64,000 nucleotides of DNA, taken from positions 710,013,584-710,077,583 of the forward strand of contig CM062810.1 of the NCBI GenBank assembly GCA_031772625.1, in the 5' to 3' direction. The notes below the pieces were generated by a model. It did no database searches and was not told the DNA's origin. It saw nothing but the letters and a program-made list of their open reading frames with translations. Source of the DNA: Pinus tabuliformis. Its lineage: Eukaryota; Streptophyta; Pinopsida; Pinales; Pinaceae. Every line of letters starts with the position of its first letter. The stretch's first letter is position 1. Position numbers and translations under genes: made by a program. Of this stretch, positions 32,568 through 44,706 are shown in pieces.

Positions 32568-34115
32568 GAATCTTACAAGAAATAGATGGTTGGTAGGTCT
32601 TACATATGGTTACATGATGCTTGAAAGAAGAAATTCAACATTCTTTGGAGTGGCTAGAGATCAAGACTCTCAAACAAGATTGCATGGCATAGATATGACA
32701 ACATTGATCAACATCAAGTATAGTCTTCAAATGAAATAAAGAGAGTTGACAATGACAACTCCAAGGAAGATGTTATAGCTTGGTAATCAAGTTGAGTCCT
32801 TGGGCACCCTGATTAAAATGAATGTGTGGAGAAATATTCTTATGGAGATGGATCATGTGAAAGGATGTTGATCTCAAAGGATTTAAGTAAGCAAATACTT
32901 TGATCAAAGAGGCCATCATGATAAGGTAAGTCTAATATTAATATTTTGATTCTGGTTATCTAGTTAACATATTGTTTTGCTACCTGTAAGGATGTTGAAA
33001 TACATAATGACAATTGAGGAAAGTTCAATTGTTGATGTTAAAACTTGATTCAAAGAACATATGGATTGAGTGATTGGTTTTGGTAATACTTAAAGGATTT
33101 TGAACTCAAGATGTTTCTATCATCATCTTGGAATTGAAATGTAGCAATCTAAGAAGATAAACTGATTTTCATGTTCCTACATCAATAAAGATCACTAAGA
33201 GGGAGATATGACTAGCTTGAAGTTTGATAAGGCTCAATATAATGTCTTCATTTGTGATTTCTAGAGGAAATTGATATGGAATATTGATGGCCTGAATATT
33301 ATCACAATATTAAAGATGACTCTACGACATCTAGGAAGAAAGAAAACTCAATATGATGGGATACAAAGGAAAGGAGCCACGTAGTTATCTCCAAGAAGAA
33401 CTGGTATGTGATACACTTATAAAGACAAGCTAAAAAGCTTTTGGTTATGAATTCCCAATTGAAAGGAAGTGAAAAAATTCTCTTTATGCTTTAGAGGGAG
33501 TAGGAAGTCTCCCTTAATAATTTAAAAGGAGCAAGGATCAATTCCTTAATCAAGAGGGAATGATGATCTCCTCTTTGATTGAGAAGGATTGGTGATGAAC
33601 ATCACATTGTATTCTTTTCTTCATGCGTCATGCACTTGAATAGGACTAAAAATTGTACATCCAAGTGAATTCCATGGAGGGAGAATGGAGAACAAAGGAT
33701 TGGATAAGCATATGTGATTTTCCTGAGGATAGAAAAATCCAACATATGAAGTGGACCGACACTCTTTTAAGATTGGACATGTATCCAAGACAAGAGTGGT
33801 CGAGGACGACCTATATTCTTTGAGGATTGGGAATCCAAGACAAGAATAGTCCTTAAAGGACATACCTAATGAACATTCAGATGGGGTATGTACTTTGAAC
33901 GGGTAGTGTGGTATTTCACATAAAACCTCCTAACATTATGCTCTTGTATAAGAAAGAGCTTATCAAGTTAAGGCCTTACTATGTTAACAATGTTGGTCAT
34001 GATATTGATGCTTAAGATGGCTTACCAATCTGACTCTTCTTATGAGAACTCTTCAGTTTGAGAATAACCTTGTACCAGGTGTACAATTATGAATACAACC
34101 CTCGTTAAGAGGGAG
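32568..34115 (+). other. Non-coding interior of an LTR element (5' part missing)
   Basis: No protein domain recognised on either strand in 1.5 kb. It ends with a polypurine tract (AAGAGGGAG, 34107-34115) directly before an LTR, so it is taken as the 3' interior of a non-autonomous or decayed element whose 5' part is absent. Confidence 0.5.
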
Positions 34116-35907
34116 TGTTGGAAAATGTAACTATTTTTTGTCTTCATAATTGTCAATGTACTCAAATCATTGTTTATATGTTATGTTACAAGAAAAGGAA
34201 AACAGAAAAAATATTATTTTAAACATGGGTTTCATGCTCTATTTTGATGGTCATGTAGGTCAAGCATGTTTTTCATGCTTCTATGATTTTTCATGTCAAA
34301 AGAATATTTTTCTTGAGTCAAGAGAGTCCTTACCATTTGTTTAAGACCCTATTTGCAAAGTTGTAACATGTAAAATATATTAATTTTGAGTCTAGAAAAT
34401 CCTATGAGCCTCCAAGCACAAGTCGAGCTTGGTAGTGAAGATTCAACCTAGAAGATGTTATTCGACCTCATGGAAAGCCTATAAATACAAGCAGCTTCAA
34501 TCTCATTCATCATTAATTCTATCATCTCAAGAAAGAAGTTTGATTTGAGGCAAAGAAAAAGGAAGCAGCTAGAGTGAAGATCAAGGAAGCTGATCCGGAT
34601 TTAAACAGGAACGCAATAAAATACAGAGATAACCATAAAGATAGATATGCAGCGGAAATAATACCTCAATTCATTACCGTAAAATACTGAAATATGCTTA
34701 CAAACAGAAATGGAAATAAACCAGCTAGGGCAATGGTAGCTTATCTCTGAGAAGAGATGTGGTGGCTACATGCCTCTGAACTGTCTTACAATGAGGCTTG
34801 GAGGCCTATTTATTGTTGAGAAACAATGGAAAACCCTTCACATTCCAAAACCTAACCCTAGAAGATGAAACGCCAAATTGTGGGCCCCGTTTTTGGGTAA
34901 GTTGGTACATCAACTTCCCGGGGTCACGATTTGGTCATACTATCTCCGTTTGACGTGCATGATAGCCCGTTGGAAAGATCTCTCCGAGGACTACGACGGA
35001 AAAGACGATTTTTATCATAAAAACTGGCGGTAGATTTCCCAAAAAACGTCGTTTAGGGCCTCAAAACGGCTCCAGAAGTTTAGGACCCGAAAAAACTGCT
35101 AAAAATAGTAAACTGTGCTATAATTAAGGAAACTGAAAAAAAAACTGTAAGAAGCACTACAGGGGATCCAAGTGGAATTAGCGGGTGGCCACCAATATCC
35201 ACCTGGATCAGAAGCAAGGAGGAGTCAATAAAAAATGTTTTCGGGTGTTATTCTCACACACATGTGAAGGTTAGGGTTTCTACATCTATTGATGCTAAGA
35301 ATTGTGAGTTCGAATTACAAAAGATCGAGAATTGTACATCCAAGTTGTAGGAGGGTCGAATACTCTAATTTGGTCTAGTTTGACTTTCAATGACTTTGGA
35401 GACTTGGGTTTGTTTGAAGGAAGACTTCTTGAAGGATTGACATGTTCTAGAATTAAGGTTTCTATGACTTCTACAGGGTTGAAGATTGCAAGTCGAATTT
35501 GAAGGTTCAAAGTTGGGGGCCGAAGTTGAAGTTGGAAGCTGGAAGCTGGTTGAAGTAGAATTGACCTTTGTTGTCTTAGTTGATCTTTGACCTAATTGGA
35601 AGGAATTCTTGGAGGGTTGACTTGGTTCTTGGAGGAGGACTTGGTCTAGGGTTTTGGGTCTTGGATTTTTATTTGAATCATATCCTATAAGAAGAGAATA
35701 AATTCTTTCTGGGTTTTCCCCTTGGAGGGGTTTTGTCCTAGCTTAGAGCCTAATACTTGTGTCCATTGTCTTTATTGTTTTTTCTCTTGATAATTGTTTG
35801 ATGAAAATATCTAATAAAGAAACACAAGAAGATAAATAAAGTTCACAAGAAATTATTAAGGTTAAGGATAATTTGAATTAATAGCTACCCTACTACATTC
35901 TCCAACA
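34116..35907 (+). repeat. 3' LTR (TGTTGGA...TCCAACA) split by a solo LTR
   Basis: Begins TGTTGGAAAATG after a polypurine tract and ends CATTCTCCAACA, giving a 7-bp inverted end pair typical of copia-like LTRs. Without the nested solo LTR and one target-duplication copy (34591-35215) the length is about 1.17 kb. The matching 5' LTR is not in the window. Confidence 0.75.
34591..35210 (-). repeat. Solo LTR (TGATCC/GGATCA family), copy C
   Basis: A 620-bp solo LTR: plus strand TGATCCGGAT ... CCTGGATCA, with perfect 6-bp inverted ends. It is flanked by a perfect 5-bp duplication gaagc (34586-34590 and 35211-35215). No internal region, so formed by LTR recombination after insertion. Confidence 0.95.
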
Positions 35908-36483
35908 AATCAAGGTGAAATATGGAAAAATCAGATCCAATATTTGAATGACACAGGCTCTAGTTGAATTTGGTGAAAAAGTCCTAGGTGAAAAAAACCC
36001 CATTTGTAGCTTGATTTTGAAGTAACAATTTCGGGCACTCCAATGGATGCTTTTTTATCTCATTTCTTCCAAGTAAGAGCTCTTGAGCCCCTCTCCATTT
36101 TTGATGTCATTATTTTTATTTTTCGTGATGATTTCTATTATTTTCAAACTTATATTTAGGAAGAAAATGAACTCTTAAAAAGTCACACCCTGCCCATATT
36201 GGGAACTACAATACTTTAGAGTTGTCGTAGGTTGTGAAAAGGAAAGGTGTGACATTGTGACACTATCACTAACTAGACAAGTGTGACATCTACAAGGAAA
36301 GAAGGGTTTTCAACTTTTAAGTGGGAAAAATGAAAAATTATTCATGTTGGCTAGATATTCAATTTTCTCCTTAATGTTTAAAAGTTTTTTATCATCAAGA
36401 TGTTAGAGTGGAGAGAAAGAGAACATGAATGAAAATATTTGGTAGCAACCATTGATCCAAAAAGATTCTTGGCCTTTCCTGAG
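35908..36483. other. Interval between two copia-like elements
   Basis: No gene or RNA recognised. Ordinary AT-rich sequence. Confidence 0.5.
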
Positions 36484-37348
36484 TGTTAGAAAGTGTAGCA
36501 AGAAAAGATTAATTTGACTTTAGCCTTAGCCAAATTGAGTAAATCGAATGTCCACATCAGTGGGACAACTTGGAGGTGGTTAAGTATTGTGACATGGATC
36601 TTGTCACACAGCTGGCTCAATAAATTCGAGTTAGTGGGCCTGCAGTTTAGTCATGCATGTGTTGATTGCTAAATTTTAACAATCTAGTTCAGTTATTTTT
36701 AGTTGTACTTAGTTAACTAACCTCTAACTATTGATAGAGTCAGTTGAAGGTCAGTTGTGCAGCGAAACAACATTCTAAATCAGATATTTGTTAGTTAACT
36801 AATCATTTATTCTAAAAAATCTCATGCATGCATGGAATTTGAATTCCTCATCTAGGGTGGAGGAAATAAGGCTAATGAAAAATTATTTGTATTCTAGTTG
36901 AGTGCACAATTGTAGTATGCAGGTAGTTGATCAATTCTTGGGAATTGCAAAAGGAAAGAGAGACATTTCCTATTGTTTAGGAGGTCAAATTAGCTAAGAT
37001 TTGCACAAGGAAATAGGAGGCTAGACGAGGCATAAATTGGCTAAAAGTGTTGGCCAAAAATTCTCATTCAGTAAAGAGAACAATGTTGCTTTTGCAGGTT
37101 GTGGTCAGAACTGGAGAAAGAAATTGTAATAGTTTATCTATTCAATTGATTAATGCAAATAGGATTGAGGGGATTTTCACAGTCGTGTTCCCCTAGATAT
37201 CACTGTGTACTTGTGGTTTTCTTGTTGCATGTATATGCATGTGTCTCTAGATTGTGATTTCCTTTCCACGGAATTGTAGAGTAGAATTGTGTCTTTTGTT
37301 TTTTATTTTGAAATCTTGATCAATTTCAATTTATATCAAATTCATACA
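36484..37348 (+). repeat. 5' LTR of small copia-like element
   Basis: Begins TGTTAGAAAGTGTAGC, ends TTCATACA directly before the primer site. Pairs with 39089-39940. Confidence 0.85.
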
Positions 37349-37527
37349 TGGTATTAGAGCCCTGAAATCACATTAAAACCAATATTTTTAATTTGTCCCC
37401 CAACAATTTTGCATTTGTAGCTTTAGTGCAACAATTTTCCTTTAGATTTGGGAGAATCGATTTCAATAGACTAAGATTGGATTATGCCCTGGAGGGTAGC
37501 TCAAATTTCATAGCTTGAAAGGACCAG

Positions 37528-38720
37528 ATGGAAGCAGTGCTTGATGATAATGTTGTGTTAGAATATGTTAAAAATGATATTGCAAAACCTCCACAGTCAG
37601 ATGAACAACTATTAAACCAGTGGAAGAAGGATGTTGCAAAAGCCAAAATAATTGTTTTGGAAGCTCTAAGAGAGCATGTGGTCTTAAATCTCCATGGAAA
37701 AGAGGCAACATTTTATATGTGGAAGAAACTAAATAAGCTATTTGAAAATAACAGTGACCATAGAAAATTGGCCTTGAAAGAAAAACTTTGAAACATTAGA
37801 ATGCATAAAAATGACACTATTCTACAATATCTCTATATGTTTACACAAGTTCAAGATGAGCTTGGAGGGGTTGGAGTGAATGTTTCAGAATATGATCTGG
37901 TGAGCCTCTCTCTTCTCGGCCTTCCAAAATCTTGGAACAACTACAAGGACTCTATGAATGGAAGGGAAATAATACCAAATTGGGAAATGTTGTGATTTAA
38001 GAAGAATTAAAGAAAAATACCAGAGATGGAGTAATATCCAAAGGAGAGGAAGAGGAATTTTCTCTAGTTACAAAAGGAATGAAGGCCAATGGCAAGAAGC
38101 CCCAAGGTGAGGCTAAGCCCAACCAGAACAATGGAAAGAAGAAGGATATAAGAAAGATAAAATGTTTTCACTACATTGAATTCAAACACTATGCAACAAA
38201 GTGCCTGCAAAGGAAATCTACAAAGGAGTCTGCAACAGGAGCAAGAGGAGATGCCTTGGCTTCTTAATTTGAGCTAGATTTCACCCTCCTTGCTTGCTTG
38301 GACAACACAATATGAGGGAGTGATTGGTACCTAGATTCTAGTGCCTCTTACCATATGACATGAAATAAAGAATTTTTCAGTACCCTGGAGGAGAAGGATC
38401 TCCATATGTATATAGAACTTGGGGATGATGGGAGGTACAATGCTACAGGAATTGGTACCGTAACCTTTAAGATGGATTCTAACTTCCATATTCACCTCAA
38501 AGATGTTATGTTTATACCTGGGCTAAAAAAGAACTTGATATCTGTAGCAATATTAGAGGATAGAGGCTATGAAGTTACTTTCAATAAGGGGAAATTCTTC
38601 CTGAAACATGTAACTACCAGGAAATTGAAACAAATTAAAGTTAGAGTGAAAAATATCTACAAGCTAGAGTTATATTTTTCATGCATGCAACTATACCTCC
38701 AGGAGTGTGGTGGGGAGATG
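37528..38720 (+). pseudogene. Copia gag and protease remnants
   Basis: First frame from 37528: MEAVLDDNVVLEYV, ATFYMWKKLNKLFENNS, then after a stop near 37789 QYLYMFTQVQDELGG and LLGLPKSWNNY. This is the copia gag (UBN2-type) domain. A zinc knuckle follows near 38163-38205 as CFHYIEFKHYATKC, with the second Cys replaced by Tyr. The protease motif appears as WYLDSSASYHMT near 38330 (normally DSGAS), then GIGTVTFKM and DVMFIPGLKKNLISV. Stops at 37995 and near 38265 and 38310 break it. Nothing of integrase or RT follows. Confidence 0.85.
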
Positions 38721-39088
38721 TAGATCCTTAGTTCCAGAGTTACAGAGATTTGGGTAGGGTCCATTAAGGTGTCCTCCCCATGGATCATTACCTTGCTACA
38801 GAGGCCCACAATGTTCAATAACAAAAGGATTTGTGTCATTCAGTGTAGTCAGATGTTGAATAGCACAAAGGAGTGTTGATAGAAGTGTAGGAGGCACAAT
38901 GCAGAATCAACAACAATGTAATTTTTTTCCGAGTAGACAGTTGCAGAGACACAACTGATTATGTATTTTGGAAGCTTCTCAGTTGCAGTTGTTGCAGTAA
39001 AAACAACAATAGTGAGAGGTAGTGCTACAGTACATTCCATAGGTGCAAGATAGGGATGGTGAAAAACCCCTTTCTTCTTAAGAGAGAG

Positions 39089-39940
39089 TGTTAGACATTG
39101 TAGCAAAAATGGTTCAATTTGACTTTAGTCTTAGTCAAATTGAATAAATCGAATTTCCACATGAGTGGGGAAACTTGGAGGTATTTAAGTAGTGTGACAT
39201 GGCTCTTGTCACTCAGTTAGCTCAGTAAATTCAAGTTAGTGGGCTAGGAGTTCAGTCATGCATGTGTTGGTTGCCTAATTTTAGCAATCTAGTTTAGTTA
39301 TTTTCAGTTGTACTTAGTTAACTAACCTATGACTATTGATAGAGTCATTTGAAGGTCAGTTATGCAATGAGACAACAATCTAATCAAAGATATGCCAATT
39401 AACTAATCATTCAGCCCAAAATAGCTCATGCATGCATGTAATTTGAATTCCTTGGCTAGAGTGGAGGAATTAAGGCCAATGAAAAAAAAATTGTATACTA
39501 GTTGAGTGTATAGCTGTAGTATGAAGATAGTGGATCAATCCTTGGGAATTGTGCAAGGAAATAAGGACCTTTCCCATTGTTTAGGAGCTCAAATTAGCAT
39601 ATATTTCTGCAAGGAATAGGAGGCATAAATTGGATAAGCATTGGCTAGAAGTTCTCATTCAGTAGAGAGAACAACGTTTCTTTTGTAGGTTGTGTTCAGA
39701 GCTAGAGAAAGAAATTGTAATAGTTTCTCAATTCGATTGATTAATACAAAGAGGCTTGATGGGTTTTTCCTATTTGGGTTCCCCTAGAAATCATCGTGTA
39801 CTTGTAGTTTTTCTTGTTTGATGTCTATGCACGTGTCTCCAAATTGTGTTTTCCTTTCCACTGAATTGTAGAGTAGAATTGTGTCTCTTGTTTTTCAATT
39901 TGAAAAGTTGAGCAGTTGCAATTTCTATCAAATTTATACT
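39089..39940 (+). repeat. 3' LTR of small copia-like element
   Basis: Begins TGTTAGACATTGTAGC after the polypurine tract. Its end, TTTATACT, is mutated compared with TTCATACA of the 5' LTR. Confidence 0.82.
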
Positions 39941-40784
39941 GTGAGTGGGGTTTAATGAAATTTTTCTTAATTCTGAGAATGAGATCTCAATTGCACTTGT
40001 TGGAACACTTGGTGAGGACGTGGGATGAAAATGAAAAATTTGTTTGAGATGGTTTCAATATCCTTACCATTGATGTGGAGTATAAATATTTTTTTACTGA
40101 GCTCTCAAGAAAAGGAGCCTGACTTTTACTAGTCGGTTCAAGAAGAGATGGTGAAAATAATGATGAGTATATTTCTCAGTACTTTTCTATGGGAACAAGA
40201 AAAAAAATAGCGGTAGAATTCCAATAAAAAATGTAATGGATTTTCCACTCAGAACTATTTTGTTCACCATAACCCGCATATCAGGAAGTGAAACTCCACA
40301 TTTGGCTACCAAAGCACAAATGTAATATGCATTGGAATGTATGGAGCCTACAATTTTCAACTAGTGTGAAGGGCAAGCAATAAACATGAATTATTAATTG
40401 ACTAACTGGAAGACAGGTTGACTAAAGCAATTCAGTTATGGGTCCATTTTGGTGTCTTTTTTCCTAGAAAGGGCGCCCTTGATATGTACACAAGGTATAG
40501 AGGTGGATGATCTTCCACTGAGAGTACCTTGCATGACGAGATGGGTTGAGTTGTTGGCACACCATGGAGGGGATCATATGTCCTCATTTGGTCTTAAATT
40601 TCAAATGGTTATAGAACCAACTATTCATGATTGAGGATTTTCATATGCCAACATGAATTTCTGAGGAGATCGAGGTTTAGCTTTTCCCGAGGGAGAGTGG
40701 TGGCATGCATCATGTGAAAAGGACTTTTGAAATATTTTATTTTTATGTATTTTGTTATTTTAATTTTTTTTATCATGTTAAGAG
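39941..40784. other. Intergenic sequence
   Basis: No gene recognised. The last eight bases, GTTAAGAG (40777-40784), are the target duplication of the MITE. Confidence 0.5.
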
Positions 40785-41084
40785 TAGGGAAAATTTTAAG
40801 GATGGAAATTTATCTTAAAGTTTAGAAACCTTAGCGAATCTCACTATTTTCTGATATGAAATCTGTAAAATGCTTGTTGATATCCTTGTAAGCATATTCA
40901 AATTTCTAATGATTTTGTATATAGTCTTTATAAAATTTTGGCAATATCAAAGGTAAAATATTTTTTACACTATAAAATTTGGGCAAATATTTTTTAGAAA
41001 AAATGGAAATTGGCGAATCAATTTCTTGGAAAAATCATGGAAAATCAGCCCACCTACGAATATTAACCCCCAGAATTTTCCTTC
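40785..41084. mobile_element. hAT-type MITE, copy 2
   Basis: 300 bp, alignable from end to end with 18768-19065 in the same orientation. It starts TAGGGAAAATTTTAAGG, ends CAGAATTTTCCTTC, and is flanked by GTTAAGAG and TTTAAGAG (seven of eight match). The inner parts of the two copies have diverged, so both are old. No ORF. Confidence 0.82.
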
Positions 41085-41092
41085 TTTAAGAG

Positions 41093-41361
41093 TAATACAA
41101 TTTTTACATGCATATATTGGGTCGATTTGGCTAGCTAGGATGTCACCAATCCATAGGTGGGGTCAATAGGATTGATTAGGTGATTATGACCATGAAGCAA
41201 CATAGGAGCTCTAAGAGGTGAAACAAAACCTTAGGGGTCTTACTCAAAGTATAGAAGATATGGGTGATCTATACACCTACTTATGAGTTTGTGAGTTTAC
41301 ATGGTATATGTCTTGTTCATACAACTAATAATATTTCAGAGTATAGGCAAGTGTCATAAAT
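41093..41361. other. Left flank of the outer copia-like element
   Basis: No gene recognised. Ends with taaat (41357-41361), the target duplication of the element that follows. Confidence 0.5.
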
Positions 41362-43118
41362 TGTTGGAAACAATGTTAATACCGAGAGGGGGGTGAATCA
41401 ATATTAACACTAATTTTAACTTGTTATGCCAATTTATTTTTCATTCAATCTTGGCATCCATTATATGAGAGAAAAATTTAACCAACCATAACAACAACCA
41501 TGTAAATCAAAAGAATCATATACATCATGAACAAAAAACATGTGAGACACAGAAGTTTTACGTGGAAACCCTTTCGAGAAAAAACCATCAAATCTTGTTG
41601 TTGTTATTGAGGTAAAATAAGATCACCTACTCTATTACATCAATATTTTTGTGAGCCACCACTCATAGGAAGCACCAACTCCCTCATTTTATAGACACCA
41701 GTCCAGCTTACCAGAAGCACCATGTGAAGCACCAACTTCATGGATTTGTTGCAAGCAACAACTTGTAACTCCTTGGATTTATGCAAGTACCAACTTGCAA
41801 GAGGCACCGACCACCAATCCTTCTCAAGAACCCACTAGAGATGGAAGCACAAACTTCCTATATGCAATCTCCAACCCACACTCAAAAGAAACTCAATGTT
41901 CATTGTAGTTGGCGGAAACTCTAACTAATCTCAGCTTTGTTCTCTGTCCTCTGCTCACTTTGCTCATTTTGTAGCAGCCTACTATTTTTCTCAATAGTAG
42001 TCACTCATCGTAGATCTATCAACATATTTTCCCACTCTGCAGCAGCTTACTCACCTGGGATCTCTACTCACACCCCTCTTCTCTCAACACATATAGTAAG
42101 CATTCGACCTTTCACACAACACATATGCTCTCTCTCTCTCATGACCTCTCACAGTAGCACAACCTCTCTCTCTCAGGGTCTCTTTATCCTGCTTAAGCAC
42201 TTTCAACCTTTCTCTGTAGACTAAGATTACTTAGAATTTCCTTAACAATGCACTCACACTCACTAATTTCTCCACACTTAGCTCATATGCAACTATGTTG
42301 CATTCCCCCCATTTCCAAAATGCGCTCATGTGTTTTGTTCCTCTACTACACTCTAGTCGATGTTTCCTTTTCTTCCCATCACTTTGTAATTCATTCTACT
42401 CGAGTGTAACTCTGTATGGCTTCTCCATCCTACTGTTGCATCTAAATTGAGCATTGTTGCCTCATTAACACCTGAGAATGAGCATTTGAGTACATCTCCA
42501 TACTGAGAAATAAATCCTCATTCCACCTGCACCCTCAATGGCGCTCTTCATGCTTATTCATGGCTCTCTGATCTTGAATGTTCCTCAGGATGGCTTCTCT
42601 ACACTTAATTTAATTCATTGAATCATGTCTTAGCTCATGATAGGCCCAACATGTCATTATGTGTAACCATGGTCCTCTCTGTCATGGTCTCCTACCTTCA
42701 AAAATCGACACTTGATACTTGTTATTTTCTCCTGCGACTAACCTCACTGTGCACACATTTACTCTATTGTCGACCCATTCATCCTTTGACAACTCTATGT
42801 TTCACTTTTGGAGATCCACTCGTTGTAACTTTTATTATAATGACCTTTCAAAATCACGAGCTTCCATTTTTACCTTTAGCCCCTTTTTGTTAGCTCCTTC
42901 TTGTTTTACACCATAGGACCAGGAGTTGTTACCAGCAGCTTAATGCTTAGTTGTTAAGGCGTTTAGATCCTACCAGGGGCCTATTTTCCTTTGTTGACTG
43001 CTCTCCACCATTGGTTTCTTTAGTCTCCTCGACCAAGATCCACCACATCTAAGCTCCATGTATTGAGACTTCCTCTTAATTCAATTTCAAAGGAGTTTCG
43101 AAATTCCGACCTACGAAA
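41362..43118 (-). repeat. Outer element, left (3') LTR, first part
   Basis: Begins TGTTGGAAACAATGTTAATACC, then a GAGAGGGGGG run and GTGAATCAATATTAAC. It corresponds to 55860-57650. It contains several GAAGCACCAAC-type phrases (41660-41860). Interrupted at 43118 by the inner copia element. The last bases, cgaaa, are its target site. Confidence 0.85.
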
Positions 43119-44444
43119 TGTTGGAAATAATACTGAGAGGGGGGGTGAATCAGTATTATCTAACTCTTTTAATAAATCTTCCTTATTAGTTCCTTGAATT
43201 ATTTTTGCATGTCAGTACCATAAAATAATGAACATGAACAAAGAAAACAGATAGTCACACCAAAGAACACAAGATGTAAGGTGGAAACCCAATGTGGGTG
43301 AAAACCACCTGCTGCAATATGTCTCTATCTTCTTTCAAATTAGAAACTCCTTTTACAATGGTTATGTACTGGTGCAGTCATTTACCAGTACGCAGGCTGC
43401 AACCTGCAGAGAGCTACAACTCTCTCTTTCGTTTTCCAGTCTCTCCTGGAAGGGAGCTACAACCCCCTACTTCTTTTCTTACAAGGACCACTTTTCATAA
43501 ATTTTCAAACTGGATCCATAAGCATCAAATGATCATCAAGTATAAGAGAATCACCCAGTCAACTGTAGTAACCAGATCAACAATAATAGGACCAAACCTA
43601 GAACACAGCAATGATAAACAAAGATTTTAAGAGAAGTAAGCAGCTTCACCCATGTACTGCCTGCTTACAGTACGCACCCTGCTCAACTGCTCGCCTGCTT
43701 ACGTACGCACCCTGCTCAACTGCTCGCCTGCTTACGTACGCATCCTGCTCAACTGCTCGCCTGCTTACATACGCACTGTATCCATTGAACTGCCTGCGGA
43801 CCTCCGCACCTGCAACCCTTCTGTGCCTGCGTACCGGCGCACCTGAAACGCTTCGTTCCTGCGTATGTACGCACTTTTCTTTGACTGTACCTGCGTACCT
43901 TCAGGCATAGATGATTTCAAGACTTCAGAAATAACCCAGACAGTCAGATCTACAGATTTGAACATGCGCCGAAGAGATCTCAATCCATTAGTAGATTTGC
44001 CTTATTTAGATCTAGACATACTCCCAAGAGATCATAATATTTCAGATCTAGCCCTCATAAGATATTCAACCCAAAAAACATGCATAAGCCAAATGATCTC
44101 CTTTGCTTTATATAGGAAAGCTCTTCCTTAAATCATGGATTAATACCACGGGCCGACACCATAATAACACAAAACCGTCGGCTAAATACCAAAGGTTAAA
44201 CATAAGAAACCCCACGTGTGCTTTTCTCTGCCTTGAAATGTGTGCACTGGGGGTACGCACCTCCTGAACGACTGACCTGCGTATCAGGCCGCGGTCCCTT
44301 CACGGTGTACCTGCGGGTACGCACTTTCTGAACTAATCTCCTGCGTACTTCTTAATTTTCAACATATTGAGAGCCTTGCCATGGGTGTTGCCATCAAGTA
44401 CAACATCTGTAACATATAGCCATACCAGAAACATAATGCCAACA
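43119..44444 (-). repeat. Inner copia element, 3' LTR
   Basis: Plus strand TGTTGGAAATAATACTGAG ... ATAATGCCAACA. It holds a 33-bp tandem repeat (43659-43776) and about a dozen GTACGCA/TGCGTAC words. Confidence 0.94.
43659..43776. repeat. 33-bp tandem repeat inside the LTR (left copy)
   Basis: About 3.5 units of GCCTGCTTACGTACGCACCC followed by TGCTCAACTGCTC. The same array is in the other LTR at 50147-50264 with two base changes. Confidence 0.92.
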
Positions 44445-44457
44445 ATCTCCCCCTTTG
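44445..44457 (-). other. Polypurine tract of the inner copia element
   Basis: Minus strand AAAGGGGGAGAT directly before TGTTGG of the 3' LTR. Confidence 0.85.
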
Positions 44458-44706
44458 GACTTGATGGCAACCTCAAAACTTCAGCTTCATTCTCCCCCTT
44501 TGACATCAAGGGCAAAGGGTTATGCTCCCCCTAAGAACATGCTCCCCCTGAATATGAACCAGATCTGCAACGAAGAACCATAATCCACCATGAAAGAGAT
44601 AGAGACATATTGCAGCTACTTCCAAGATCTCCTTCTGCACATCCTCCATAATGCCAACAATGCATTATATGCTCCCCCTGAACCTGTACCATCAATCAGA
44701 AGAGGT

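Larger units (their letters stand above)
36484..39940 (+). mobile_element. Small copia-like element with gag and protease only
   Basis: A 3.46-kb element: 5' LTR 36484-37348, initiator-Met-type primer site tggtattagagcc (37349-37361), gag and protease remnants to about 38690, polypurine tract AAGAGAGAG (39080-39088), 3' LTR 39089-39940. Flanks ctgag and gtgag agree in four of five bases. No integrase, RT or RNase H is present between protease and 3' LTR, so it is an internally deleted, non-autonomous copy. The LTRs have diverged visibly, so insertion is old. Confidence 0.85.

Noticed and set aside
34591..35210. Promoter or exon of a host gene near a conserved-looking GC-richer block
   Set aside because: The block is a solo LTR with perfect ends and a 5-bp duplication.
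43765..44131. Frames of 72-99 codons within the inner copia LTR
   Set aside because: Present in both LTRs as a consequence of the 33-bp array. No protein motif.
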